NCBI GenBank assembly: GCA_947495425.1
Contig: CANLYR010000004.1
Coordinates: 62,001-126,000 of the forward strand
Direction: 5' to 3'
Length of the DNA: 64,000 bases
DNA from: an uncultured Aquimarina sp.
GTDB taxonomy: Bacteria > Bacteroidota > Bacteroidia > Flavobacteriales > Flavobacteriaceae
Shown here: in pieces, positions 9,813 to 18,316 of the stretch
Position numbering within the stretch: position 1 is the first letter of the stretch
Layout of the letters: every line of letters begins with the position of its first letter
The notes under the pieces: generated by a model
Databases searched by the model: none
What the model was told of the DNA's origin: nothing
What the model saw: only the letters and a program-made list of their open reading frames with translations
Made by a program: the position numbers and the translations under genes

Positions 9813-11048
9813 TTATTCTGTGATTTTTTCTAAAATTTCCGGATTACCCACTTGTTCAACTAAATCAATTCCTGCAAAAGCGACAATAAAAGCAACAACT
9901 GATAAAACAATTCCTACAGTAAATACGATGTAGGTTATTTTGAGTAAGGTATATTTCTTCTTCAACACTAATCCTAGTAAATAAAGATCTTTGGTTAGCA
10001 TTTTGTATACATAAGACTTGTCGTTAATAATTTCATCGATCGCCCACTGATAGCGATCATAAGGCATTTTATAGAAATTTCCAAAAAACAATAAATTCAC
10101 TTTTCTGTTCTTGACTTGTTCTGTGGTAAACTCACCACCAGTAACTTTTGGTTGTGTAGACATTATTGACAAAATAATTGATGCCACACTAAAAAGTACT
10201 AAGACTAAACTAGGAATCATGAGGTGACGATTACTTACAGCATCGAGTTTAGGAATTAGATTTGCCAATGCCAGTGAAATAATGATTGCGTTCACAGAAA
10301 GTAATATATTGGCCTTAGTATCTGCTATATCACTTAATTTGATATGATTTCTAAGCGTTACTCTAAATAAAGTCTGAATACTTCGTTCGGGGCTTTCATT
10401 TTTGTATTTTGCCTTTAGCTTAGCCTTAACAACTTCCTTTTTTTGCTTTTTTTTATTTTTCTTCTGTTTTTTGAGAAGCTTCAGTAAGTTTTTGTTTTTT
10501 TCTGGTTCCCAATTTTCGACAGCATACCGTGTGTAATAGCGATGTTTTTCAGAAAATAATTTTACATTTTCTGCTCTCCACTCTTTTGCAGAACGGTTTG
10601 ATATTCCTTGAAGTGATTGTTCTTGGTGTAATAGTGCGCTAACTTCGCTAAAATAATCTTTTGCCAGATGAGAGCTGTCAGCATCTTTGATTATTTCTTC
10701 GAGAGTATTTTGTGGTTTTTTACTAAATTCTGTAGCTAAAATGCAGTTTTCTACACGTTCTATTTTCTTATCACTTACATCGTTCTCAGATAAAAATTTG
10801 GCTGCTAGCTTAGCACTTTCTTTTTCATGATTTTTTGATCCATGAATATATCCTGCATCGTGAAACCAGGCCGCTATCTCAACAACTTCTGAGTCTTCAT
10901 CCTTGATATCAGATTTTTTAATTAGTTTTTGCACACTTTCAACAACTCTCTGTGTATGTTGAAAATTATGATACAAACATGTTTTAGGTAATTCATCTTT
11001 AAAAAGTTCGAATATGTAGTTTTCCGCTTTTTCCAGTATAGCTTCCAT
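9813..11048 (-). CDS. HD-domain hydrolase fused to a Pycsar-effector-like membrane domain (PycTM)
   Basis: The 411-aa protein has an HD phosphohydrolase domain (residues about 1-190; metal ligands in HNFQHT near 26, FHDAGY near 62, then HEKES and DADSSHL). A very basic Lys-rich linker follows (about 190-215). The C-terminal part (about 219-395) has paired membrane helices and the motifs SDIADTKANILLSVNA and YDRYQWAIDEI, which match the membrane effector of Pycsar anti-phage systems. In those systems the effector responds to cyclic CMP or UMP. Here no pyrimidine cyclase is adjacent, and the gene is first in an operon with a GH3 enzyme and a phosphoesterase lipoprotein. A nucleotide- or (p)ppGpp-type signalling role is plausible but inferred. 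The whole architecture is common in flavobacteria. Confidence 0.85.
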   Translation of the reverse strand: MEAILEKAENYIFELFKDELPKTCLYHNFQHTQRVVESVQKLIKKSDIKDEDSEVVEIAAWFHDAGYIHGSKNHEKESAKLAAKFLSENDVSDKKIERVENCILATEFSKKPQNTLEEIIKDADSSHLAKDYFSEVSALLHQEQSLQGISNRSAKEWRAENVKLFSEKHRYYTRYAVENWEPEKNKNLLKLLKKQKKNKKKQKKEVVKAKLKAKYKNESPERSIQTLFRVTLRNHIKLSDIADTKANILLSVNAIIISLALANLIPKLDAVSNRHLMIPSLVLVLFSVASIILSIMSTQPKVTGGEFTTEQVKNRKVNLLFFGNFYKMPYDRYQWAIDEIINDKSYVYKMLTKDLYLLGLVLKKKYTLLKITYIVFTVGIVLSVVAFIVAFAGIDLVEQVGNPEILEKITE

Positions 11049-11100
11049 TTGTATTCTTTTTAGTTAAATAATTGTTAGTTGAGTACATCTATAATGTAAG

Positions 11101-11742
11101 TTAATTTGCTTCTTGCTCTTTAACCAAAAGTAATATTTCATCAGGAGACAAATATAATCGTCTAATGCGTGCTTTATATTTTTCTGATAGAGAACTGTGA
11201 TTAAGTATGAACTTTTTTGTCGCCAAAATATAATCTTTCATGGCGTGTGTTATTGCATAGGTATCTGCTACACGCTCTGCCTCTCTTATATAATTTGGAG
11301 ATAACCAATATTGTATCCCAAACAGCATCAGGTTGAAATTGTTTTTTGTTTGATAGTCCATAATGTGCCCTAATTCATGGCCTAACCAACCTATCAATAC
11401 ATTTTCTGGGATATCTTTTATGTGTAGTTCTAATCCATCAATTTTGAAAGTTTCGCTCATTAAAATCACATAGGCTCTTTTCTCTTTTGATTGGAACATA
11501 GTAGAGAATTTTGGTTGCGCCTTCATAAATGATTTTTTCAGAGACGGCTTGAACTTAAACTCAACTGCAACTTCATTTAATTCGGGATAATGAGATAAGG
11601 CTATCTGCGCTTCTCTAGTAATTAGTGAAGGAATAATTTTGTTTTTGGATTGTACCGTATTAAATGAAGCCATAGTATGATGTAAAGTCGCTATGTAGAG
11701 ACTGATCGCTAATATCGTTTTTAAATAAATTGTATACTGCAT
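11101..11742 (-). CDS. Secreted HExxH zinc metalloprotease-like protein
   Basis: This 213-aa protein has an N-terminal hydrophobic segment (about 8-25), probably a signal peptide. The zincin motif HELGH at about residues 119-123 gives two zinc-binding His and the catalytic Glu. A Glu in REAERVAD about 35 residues later is the likely third ligand, as in M48-type gluzincins. It is much shorter than HtpX and has no further membrane helices, so a periplasmic or surface protease is more likely than a membrane quality-control enzyme. The substrate is unknown. It stands 52 bases upstream of the HD/PycTM gene on the same strand and may be transcribed with it. Confidence 0.75.
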   Translation of the reverse strand: MQYTIYLKTILAISLYIATLHHTMASFNTVQSKNKIIPSLITREAQIALSHYPELNEVAVEFKFKPSLKKSFMKAQPKFSTMFQSKEKRAYVILMSETFKIDGLELHIKDIPENVLIGWLGHELGHIMDYQTKNNFNLMLFGIQYWLSPNYIREAERVADTYAITHAMKDYILATKKFILNHSSLSEKYKARIRRLYLSPDEILLLVKEQEAN

Positions 11743-11871
11743 TTATCTTTGGCAAGATAAATTAGAACACATAGAGATATTAATGCATATGATAGAAAGG
11801 ATGACTCTTTTGATGGATTCGGTTAATTTTTTATCAAATAGAGCACATTTGGACATATGGCATCAAAAAAT

Positions 11872-13326
11872 TTAAGGCAATTCTCTGATGTAAGTATCCA
11901 AATACAGAAGGCGATCAATTAACCAGGTCTTTATATATTCAAAATGGTTAGATAGTGCTGTATCTGATGGCCAAATCAAAGCTTCTCTTTCATATACTTT
12001 ATTATTTTCAAAAAAATCGTAAGCTAGTTTTAAATTTTCAAACAAAGAAGTGTTGCTAAACTGTTGCTCTCGCAGAGAAAACCATCGATCTTTTAATCGC
12101 TGTCTGTAATGATCAGGATTTACTTTGAGTAATCTATCGAATAATCCATTACTCAAAATATCATTTGTCGTAGAAATTCTTTTTCCATCCTGAATCGTTC
12201 CCAAAACCCCATCTAAATCCCATGGTACATTGAAGTAAGGCGTTTTTTTATCATATCTGGCAACATAAAAGTTCTTGCCGAGGTTATCTGTGGCACGAAC
12301 CAGATTTACAAATAAAAAATAATCAATAGCATTATCCAAATCAAATTTTGCGCCTACTTTCTTCTTGAATATAGAATCTTTAGATTTGATCACAAATTTG
12401 GTGAATTTGTGTATGTTTTTCCATTGCGCTTTATAATTCACAAAAGGATATTCTATTTCATATCCCGCCCAATGCGGAAAAATATTGTTATATTTTGGTA
12501 CGCTCATATAAGCGGGAGCTCCATTATGGCTTCCTGCTTTAAACAACTCGCCTCTTACTTTTCCTTTTTTAAATTTTTTGAGTTGTAAAAGCTTTCGATC
12601 TACTTGTTCTGTCAAGGCATGAATTCCTATATATTTTGAATTTAGAAAAACTTCTGTAAACATTAAATCTATACCGCTTTTGGCATCCCGGTCCTGATCA
12701 ATATATTGCGGATTGTGAATTGATAACCATAATGTATTGCAAAAATATGATCGTAAACGGAGCGGTTCATTATATAAGCCGTCCAGAATCCAATCATCAT
12801 CGTTTCTCAAACTTCCAAATTTCATATCTACCGAAGTTTCTTCTTCAGGATTTTCCCAAAACTCTAAATCATACGATTTTTTTGGAAATTTCAATGAAAT
12901 ATTACCACGTAACTCAATACCAGCTACACCTGTTTTACTACTATTATGATCAGCAAATGAAAATTGAGAAGGAACTTTTGGATCATCTAGTATAGTCTCT
13001 TCTGAAGTTATTTTAATAATAGGAGATTGTGTAATATATAATCTAAAAATTTCGTCATCACGCCTTACATCATAGCTTTTTGTATACATCAGACTATCTG
13101 TTGGTGAAGAAAATCTATACGCTCCCCCGAAGGTAATTTGTAATATATCGGTATTAGATGTTAAAGAATCCGGTAGCCTAAAATTCCAAACGATAATTTT
13201 ATGCTCCTCATCAATACCATAGTGTTCTTCTTTGGGAGATAGCTCCTTAATATTTTGAGATTTCACATGAAAATGAAATAAAAACATTAATAAACATAAA
13301 GGTACTACGTGTTTTTTTAACTTCAT
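11872..13326 (-). CDS. CotH-like protein kinase family, secreted
   Basis: The 484-aa protein contains the CotH fold. The ATP-Lys region is FPKKSYDLEF near residue 149, followed by RNDDDWILDGLYNEPLRLR, and the metal-binding motif PWDLDGVLG is near residue 367. CotH proteins are atypical secreted kinases best known from Bacillus spore coats. In Bacteroidota their targets are unknown. A longer reading frame begins at 13446, but the ATG at 13326 starts a standard signal peptide (MKLKKHVVPL then hydrophobic residues, cleavage after VKSQ), so I prefer it. The gene stands alone, divergent from the BrkB gene. Confidence 0.82.
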   Translation of the reverse strand: MKLKKHVVPLCLLMFLFHFHVKSQNIKELSPKEEHYGIDEEHKIIVWNFRLPDSLTSNTDILQITFGGAYRFSSPTDSLMYTKSYDVRRDDEIFRLYITQSPIIKITSEETILDDPKVPSQFSFADHNSSKTGVAGIELRGNISLKFPKKSYDLEFWENPEEETSVDMKFGSLRNDDDWILDGLYNEPLRLRSYFCNTLWLSIHNPQYIDQDRDAKSGIDLMFTEVFLNSKYIGIHALTEQVDRKLLQLKKFKKGKVRGELFKAGSHNGAPAYMSVPKYNNIFPHWAGYEIEYPFVNYKAQWKNIHKFTKFVIKSKDSIFKKKVGAKFDLDNAIDYFLFVNLVRATDNLGKNFYVARYDKKTPYFNVPWDLDGVLGTIQDGKRISTTNDILSNGLFDRLLKVNPDHYRQRLKDRWFSLREQQFSNTSLFENLKLAYDFFENNKVYEREALIWPSDTALSNHFEYIKTWLIDRLLYLDTYIRELP

Positions 13327-13676
13327 CAAAGAAGGTTGTATCGTAAATATTAATTTAATTATACAAATATGAAAACAAATTGCTGCAAAAAGTAACACAA
13401 TCCATAGAAGTTTTACCTGAATCCATAAATCACTATCAAGTTCCATACTTTTTGACTACTTTGAGGTTTATTATGAATTTGAATCTATGATGCAACATCA
13501 TTAAGCGTTGCAATCCCTAATCGTGTTATAAAAAATAATATCATTGAAGTTATTTACTAATTAATTTAAGTTTTAAAGTTTACTTCATAGCGCTGCTATG
13601 AAATGCAAAAAACACTTCAGTTGATCAAAAAATTACTGGTTTTCGCTAAAATCAAAAAAGTTTAAACCACTTCATT
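13327..13676. other. Divergent intergenic region between cotH-like and brkB-like genes
   Basis: This stretch contains the promoters of two divergent genes, or the N-terminal extension of the CotH-like gene if its upstream start is used. The only clear structure is a perfect inverted repeat, TTCATAGC-GCT-GCTATGAA, at 13584-13602. It could be an operator or a weak hairpin. Only very short frames occur and none looks like a gene. Confidence 0.5.
13584..13602. repeat. Inverted repeat (8-bp arms, 3-base spacer)
   Basis: TTCATAGC, then GCT, then GCTATGAA: a perfect 8-bp palindrome about 75 bases upstream of the brkB start. No U-rich tail follows, so an operator is more likely than a terminator. 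Confidence 0.45.
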
Positions 13677-14570
13677 ATGAAATATACAACCGTATCACTA
13701 AAATCATTTTTTAAGATTCTGGTAACGACATACAAAAACTGGAATGCTAATGAACCATTTCAGATGAGCGCAGCAGTTAGTTATTATGCTTTATTTTCGT
13801 TTCCTGCATTATTAATCATTATTATTCAAACTACAGGTCTCTTTTATGAAAAGAATGAGGTCAAAGGTAAAATCATCAATGAAATAACAGATGTTTTAGG
13901 AATAGATACAGCAAAAACCATAGAAGCAATGCTTAAAAATGCGGTAGATCAAGACCAATCCACTTTGGTGATTATTATTGGTATAGTCACACTCCTTTAT
14001 GGTGCTACAGGAATGTTTATTGCTTTGCAAAAATCTTTAAATACAATCTGGGGAGTTAAACCAAAACCTAAAAGTGAAATCCTAAAAATGATCAAAGATC
14101 GTATTTTCTCTTTAGGATTAATTCTAATGATTGGCTTTTTGTTATTAACATCACTGGTATTAACGACTTTGATCACTGCAACTACAGATTGGATTGGTCA
14201 ACATTTTCCAGATATTATCATTTATGTGATTCAGACTATTAATATTATATTATCAATTGTCTTAACTACTGTATTATTTGCAATGATTTTCAAAATACTG
14301 CCTGACGTGAAAATGAAATGGAAAGATGTTTGGTTAGGTGCTTTTGTAACTACTATTTTATTTAGCATCGGCAAATTAGGCTTGGGGATTTATTTTGGAA
14401 CAGTGAATCCCGGATCTACTTTTGGAGCAGCTGGTTCTGTAATTTTAATCCTATTATGGGTGTCATATTCTAGTCTTATTTTGTTCTTTGGAGCAGAATT
14501 TACACAAGTACTTGCACTAAAATATGGATCAGGGATACAACCTGCGTCATATGCAGAGAAAGTATCTTAA
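13677..14570 (+). CDS. YihY/BrkB-family inner-membrane protein
   Basis: This 297-aa multi-span membrane protein has the conserved N-terminal ANEPFQMSAAVSYYALFSFPALL segment and six hydrophobic stretches. The conserved YGATGMFIALQKSLNTIWGV segment near residue 110 and NPGSTFGAAGSVILILLWVSYSS near the C-terminus are characteristic of the YihY/BrkB (virulence factor BrkB, formerly misannotated RNase BN) family. The transported or sensed molecule is unknown. It lies upstream of the small genes of the repair island but is separated from them by a 286-base gap holding a separate promoter, so it is probably not in their operon. Confidence 0.9.
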   Translation: MKYTTVSLKSFFKILVTTYKNWNANEPFQMSAAVSYYALFSFPALLIIIIQTTGLFYEKNEVKGKIINEITDVLGIDTAKTIEAMLKNAVDQDQSTLVIIIGIVTLLYGATGMFIALQKSLNTIWGVKPKPKSEILKMIKDRIFSLGLILMIGFLLLTSLVLTTLITATTDWIGQHFPDIIIYVIQTINIILSIVLTTVLFAMIFKILPDVKMKWKDVWLGAFVTTILFSIGKLGLGIYFGTVNPGSTFGAAGSVILILLWVSYSSLILFFGAEFTQVLALKYGSGIQPASYAEKVS

Positions 14571-14621
14571 TAGTTGAAGAATATTAAAAGGGTACTTTTT
14601 GAACGTAAACAACTTCTGGGT

Positions 14622-14638
14622 AAGCCTCGGAGCATTCA
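14622..14638 (+). repeat. Copy 1 of a degenerate 17-base motif
   Basis: The 17-base segment ending GGAGCATTCA resembles the one at 63888-63904 at 13 of 17 positions. Both lie about 50-60 bases after the stop of a plus-strand gene. A nearby short palindrome (CCTGA-G-TCAGG) follows. It may be a decayed repeat; it may also be chance. Confidence 0.2.
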
Positions 14639-14801
14639 TAGCGCGTTGTGTCTGCCTGAGTCAGGATTATAGAGTAAAAAAAATTCTCTAAAATTGGACG
14701 TGAACAACATAACACACCTAGACAAAAACCATTTCTAAAAAATAGCATTTTAAATGACTAAATTAATTCATAAGCAAAACTTATAGCATCATAATAAATT
14801 A

Positions 14802-14831
14802 TGTTTAATAAATATCTAGTATAGTTAAACA
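14802..14831 (+). promoter_or_regulatory. Shared 30-bp palindromic operator, site 1
   Basis: TGTTTAAT, 14 bases, GTTAAACA. The same arms with exactly the same spacing occur at 18174-18203 and 25621-25650, upstream of folE and the photolyase operon. A TAACTTTA box (14837-14844), close to the TAnnTTTG -7 consensus of Bacteroidota, follows five bases after the right arm. The operator therefore covers the region where a -33 element would sit. Binding protein unknown; a dimeric repressor of MerR/LitR type is an inference. Confidence 0.6.
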
Positions 14832-14856
14832 TTTTATAACTTTAAATAAAAATATT

Positions 14857-15078
14857 ATGGAACTAATACGGAGAGCAAGAGAATTTGAGAGTATGAAAAT
14901 GAGTAATATGTCTACAAGCGATAGAGTTGCAGCTTCAAGAGAAGCTAAATCTCTTATTTTGGCACTAAATGAGATTTATAAAAAAACTAAAGATGCTAAG
15001 CTTATGGATATAATGAAACTTCTTACTGCTAAAAAAAGAAAAATTGAAAAACGATTGAAAGGTACACCAGTCGTGTAA
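14857..15078 (+). CDS. Small protein of unknown function (73 aa), operator-linked to photolyase genes
   Basis: The 73-aa product is highly charged and predicted mostly helical, with a Lys/Arg-rich C-terminal third (KKTKDAKLMDIMKLL, then AKKRKIEKRLKG) that could bind nucleic acid. I recognise no family and see no signal peptide or membrane span. Support for being real: a good -7 box and the shared palindromic operator immediately upstream, and the next gene starting 4 bases after its stop. The regulatory link to folE and the photolyase operon suggests a role in the light or DNA-damage response. Confidence 0.7.
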   Translation: MELIRRAREFESMKMSNMSTSDRVAASREAKSLILALNEIYKKTKDAKLMDIMKLLTAKKRKIEKRLKGTPVV

Positions 15079-15082
15079 AGTC

Positions 15083-15547
15083 TTGAATTGTTATGAATTG
15101 AACAAAAAAATTGAAATGATATTAGAAACCACATATTCTGATAAGAAAAATAAAAAACGTATTGATGATCTGATAGGGAAACCTTTTACATTTTTAGAAT
15201 CGTTTAAACTTAAAGGTATAGGATCCAAACGTATGATCATAGATGAAGTGAGCCCCAATCTAAAATCATATTTAAATCTTGTTTCAGACATAAACTATGC
15301 AAATATAGAATTGCGCCCAAACGGAATATTAATTGCTATAAATAAAGGACTGAAGAACTTTACATGGGCCATACCCTATTATCAGTTTTACCTTTATAAA
15401 ACCAATGGAATTAGTATTCATGCACAAGGTAGATTTATTCACTTCAAAAACAACAAAACACATAAGGAAAATGCTGCATTTTTTGATAAGCTAGTGCGAT
15501 TAAAAGTAGATTATGATCATCGATTTCCACATGTAGATTCAATTTAA
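15083..15547 (+). CDS. Conserved-looking hypothetical protein (154 aa)
   Basis: The cytoplasmic alpha/beta protein has no signal peptide or membrane span. The start is TTG at 15083, four bases after the preceding stop. An in-frame ATG at 15116 would give 143 aa, but the upstream part (NKKIEMILETTYSDKK) reads as an amphipathic helix continuous with the rest, so I keep the longer form. Distinct segments are IGKPFTFLESFKLKGIGSKR, FTWAIPYYQFYLYKTNG and SIHAQGRFIHFKNNK, suggestive of a PH-like beta sandwich. I do not recognise a named family and assign no function. It is co-transcribed with the 73-aa gene downstream of the shared operator. Confidence 0.72.
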   Translation: MNCYELNKKIEMILETTYSDKKNKKRIDDLIGKPFTFLESFKLKGIGSKRMIIDEVSPNLKSYLNLVSDINYANIELRPNGILIAINKGLKNFTWAIPYYQFYLYKTNGISIHAQGRFIHFKNNKTHKENAAFFDKLVRLKVDYDHRFPHVDSI

Positions 15548-15573
15548 GTAATCACATTTCAAAGTATAACTAA

Positions 15574-15942
15574 ATGAGTACACTCCTTAATGTTTTAGAA
15601 ACCCCATTGGAGCTATGTTGTAGTGATCCAAAAACAGGCTATTTCAGAGATGGGTATTGTCGAACAATACAAGAGGATACAGGCACTCATGTACTATGTG
15701 CTGTTGTTACTTCTGATTTTTTGGAATATACCAAATCTAAAGGCAATGATTTATCGACTCCCATTCCCTACTGGAATTTTCCTGGATTAACCCCTGGTGA
15801 TACATGGTGCTTATGCATTTCTAGGTGGTTGCAAGCAGAAAAAGCAGGTAAGGCCCCTCGTATTATCCTAGAATCTTGCCATATCAATGCACTACAATAC
15901 ACAGACCTAGAAACATTACGCAAATATGAATATACGTTGTAA
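15574..15942 (+). CDS. DUF2237 family protein
   Basis: The 122-aa protein carries the DUF2237 hallmarks: N-terminal NVLETPLELCC, then GYFRDGYCRT, the conserved HVLCAVVTSDFLEYTKSKGNDLSTP region, and the PGLTPGDTWCLCISRW motif with paired Cys. Conserved Cys residues (CC near 14, C near 28, C near 42, CLC near 88, C near 107) suggest metal binding or redox chemistry, although function is unknown. It follows the 154-aa gene by 26 bases and so belongs to the same operator-controlled transcript. Its stop faces the convergent flavoprotein gene 10 bases away. Confidence 0.88.
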   Translation: MSTLLNVLETPLELCCSDPKTGYFRDGYCRTIQEDTGTHVLCAVVTSDFLEYTKSKGNDLSTPIPYWNFPGLTPGDTWCLCISRWLQAEKAGKAPRIILESCHINALQYTDLETLRKYEYTL

Positions 15943-15952
15943 GACAGTAGTG

Positions 15953-17233
15953 TTATCTAAACTCAGAAGTAAACTCCTCTACTATTAAACCATCTTCTAA
16001 TGTTTTAATAATACCTAGAGCAGCGCGTTCTCCAGAAATCATAGCTGCATTTAATGAACCATTGATCAATTGATCTCCAGCCAAAAATATGGTATTCGTC
16101 AATTTTGTTTCTGTTGGAGAAATTTCATTTTGTAAATTCTTTATGCTGGGTAGTGCATTTTTGATGTGATAATGTTTAATAAACTTACATTCAGCAATTC
16201 CACAGTAATGCTCCAAATCTTTAATTACTTTTTGTTGCAGTTCTTTTTCTTCAAATTGGTGATCTTTAACAACAGTAACTGATAATAGTTCTTTTTTTGA
16301 TTGCGTCGCAGTTTTTAAACTTGTATGGTAAAAGATATTATTAATCAACGCCTCTTTATCAGAAATAAGTCCAATCAAAGGTTTATGAATACTTCGATGT
16401 TGTACTTCAAAATACAAGGTATCACAACTTCGCCACTCGATGCTTTGATTCTTTAGATTTGAGATCAGCTGATTCGCCTCGGTAGCAATTACTGTAAAAT
16501 CACTTTTTATTTCGTTTCCGTTTTCTAAAATTATGGTTCCATCTACCGCTTGCCGCACAGGTGAACTATGTACAAATTTTGTCCTTTTTAATTTCGCGAC
16601 CAACTGATTTACTACACCCATGATACCATCTATGGGCAATGTTGCCGATCCTTCTCCAAACATTTTATAAACAAACTCAAACATTCTGCTAGAGGTTTCT
16701 AAGTGGGGTTCTAAAAAAATTCCACTAAAGAAAGGCTTAAAGAAGTCATTGATCATCTCAGCAGAGAAACCATAATTCTTGAGATAGTGTAGTGTGCTAA
16801 TTTCTTGGTCTTCAAAAATAGTACTTACCGACTTTTTCTTGAGCATAAGATTTAATTTCAAAACCTTAATCTTATCCGAAAAATTACCCACATTTGATAG
16901 AAGAGTAGGAATCAAAAGCGATAAATTTCGAATTGGATCACCAATTGTTTTTAAGGTTCCATTCTTGAAAATAGCTGCGCCAGGTAAAAACTTCTGCAAA
17001 GATAATTTTTCAAAATCTAAATACTTTTTTGCTGCTGGATATGCTGTTAAGAGCACCTGAAAACCATGATCTAATTGATAATTATCAATAACATCTGTTT
17101 TTACACGACCTCCTGCACGATCAGTTGCTTCAATAATTATGGGTGAATACCCATAATCTTCTAAAACCCGAGCAGCAATCAAACCACTTACACCGGCACC
17201 AATAATATGAATTTTATAATCTTTCTTTTTCAT
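15953..17233 (-). CDS. FAD-dependent amine-oxidase-like oxidoreductase
   Basis: This 426-aa flavoprotein has an N-terminal Rossmann dinucleotide-binding site (IIGAGVSGLIAARVLEDYG), the acidic end of beta-2 (IIIEATDRAGGRVKTD), and a C-terminal FAD contact with the pattern NTIFLAGDQLINGSLNAAMISGERAA split around residue 390. This is the amine oxidase/protoporphyrinogen oxidase/phytoene desaturase superfamily. Members of this type often lie in bacterial light-induced gene clusters beside photolyases, where the substrate is unknown. It is preceded 51 bases upstream by the CDP-alcohol phosphotransferase on the same strand, and the pair may be an operon. Confidence 0.85.
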   Translation of the reverse strand: MKKKDYKIHIIGAGVSGLIAARVLEDYGYSPIIIEATDRAGGRVKTDVIDNYQLDHGFQVLLTAYPAAKKYLDFEKLSLQKFLPGAAIFKNGTLKTIGDPIRNLSLLIPTLLSNVGNFSDKIKVLKLNLMLKKKSVSTIFEDQEISTLHYLKNYGFSAEMINDFFKPFFSGIFLEPHLETSSRMFEFVYKMFGEGSATLPIDGIMGVVNQLVAKLKRTKFVHSSPVRQAVDGTIILENGNEIKSDFTVIATEANQLISNLKNQSIEWRSCDTLYFEVQHRSIHKPLIGLISDKEALINNIFYHTSLKTATQSKKELLSVTVVKDHQFEEKELQQKVIKDLEHYCGIAECKFIKHYHIKNALPSIKNLQNEISPTETKLTNTIFLAGDQLINGSLNAAMISGERAALGIIKTLEDGLIVEEFTSEFR

Positions 17234-17284
17234 ATGTACTTTTAAAAATTATAAAGGTGAATAACACCTCTTTGTACAGGAACA

Positions 17285-18046
17285 TCACAATATCTTTCTA
17301 ATACTAATAAAAACAAGAATCATTATAGAATACCAAATAAAAAAGGAGATAATATAATCCTTATAGCCCATAATGAGCATTAAACTTATAATTAAAAGTT
17401 GAAAACCTAATCCAAATGTTGATACAGCAGTCATCAATAAATTCGGAAATCGTTTCCCTGTAATAGCATTTGCATCCAAGGTATAGATTATCTTATCAAA
17501 GACTCCATAGCATACTCTATAAAGTAGAAAAAGAAAATTTACATTTTTTTGCTTCTCTCCTTTCATAGCTACAGGAGACTCATATTCAAAAACTCTACTT
17601 GTTGTATCACCCTTTACATTATTTCTTAAAATAACATAGTAATAATTATATAAAGTACCCTGCAACTGAATTCCTAAAAACGCTACAATACAGAATATAA
17701 AATTAGCCTCGGTTATATACCATAATGCTATAAAAATTAATAAATTCAAAATTATATCTGCAACAGAATCGAGGTAACGACCTGTATACGAAGGTGTATT
17801 TTTTAACCTTGCCAATTCTCCATCAGCCGCATCTAATATAGACTTGAATATTAAGAAAAAAGCAGCGGCCCAGAAATAACCAAATAGTATACAAAAAATC
17901 GCAATCAATCCAGAGATAATAAATCCAATGGTAACATGTATAGGTGTATACGTAGTTTCTTTAAGAGAGTTAGCTATACATCTAGCAATAGGCCTTCCGT
18001 AATCTGAAAGATCTATAAATTTATGCTCTTTAGGTAATTTCGACAT
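17285..18046 (-). CDS. CDP-alcohol phosphatidyltransferase
   Basis: This integral membrane enzyme (253 aa) transfers a phosphoalcohol from a CDP-linked lipid or alcohol. The complete family signature DG-x2-AR-x8-G-x3-D-x3-D is present at about residues 67-90 (DGELAR, G, LDSVAD), with the Asp residues binding two metals. Around it are about six membrane helices. The acceptor alcohol (glycerol phosphate, inositol, serine or other) cannot be read from the sequence. It lies divergent from folE, and one of the shared operators sits in the intergenic region, so both directions could respond to the same regulator. Confidence 0.88.
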   Translation of the reverse strand: MSKLPKEHKFIDLSDYGRPIARCIANSLKETTYTPIHVTIGFIISGLIAIFCILFGYFWAAAFFLIFKSILDAADGELARLKNTPSYTGRYLDSVADIILNLLIFIALWYITEANFIFCIVAFLGIQLQGTLYNYYYVILRNNVKGDTTSRVFEYESPVAMKGEKQKNVNFLFLLYRVCYGVFDKIIYTLDANAITGKRFPNLLMTAVSTFGLGFQLLIISLMLIMGYKDYIISFFIWYSIMILVFISIRKIL

Positions 18047-18173
18047 ACTACTTTACTACTCCTAATTTTTTTAGTGATAACAATCCTCAAACTTTGAGAC
18101 AATCTAAGGCCCTGTAAATTTTCATAAAAGTACAACACTTAATAGATAAAATTTATATCAATATGTTAATTTT

Positions 18174-18203
18174 TGTTTAACCTATTCCGATAATAGTTAA
18201 ACA
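18174..18203 (+). promoter_or_regulatory. Shared 30-bp palindromic operator, site 2 (folE promoter)
   Basis: TGTTTAAC, 14 bases, GTTAAACA; the arms are perfectly complementary and the inner bases continue the symmetry (CTATT and AATAG). A TAACTTTG box at 18210-18217 follows six bases later and fits the TAnnTTTG -7 element. The ATG of folE is about 100 bases further on. It is the most symmetric of the three sites in the window. Confidence 0.65.
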
Positions 18204-18316
18204 TTTTTGTAACTTTGATTACTGTGATAAAAATGTATACTATATAATATATACTTTTTGATGCCATAGAAGTTAATAGAAAATTGATTGAAACATATTC
18301 TTATATAGCCAAATAG

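Noticed and set aside
9813..11048. Complete Pycsar defence system
   Set aside because: Only an effector-like domain is present; no cyclase gene lies in the neighbourhood and the gene is in what looks like a housekeeping operon.
14571..14856. Possible broken gene or repeat in the gap after brkB
   Set aside because: Only short frames and small palindromes; apart from operator site 1 and its promoter nothing is supported.
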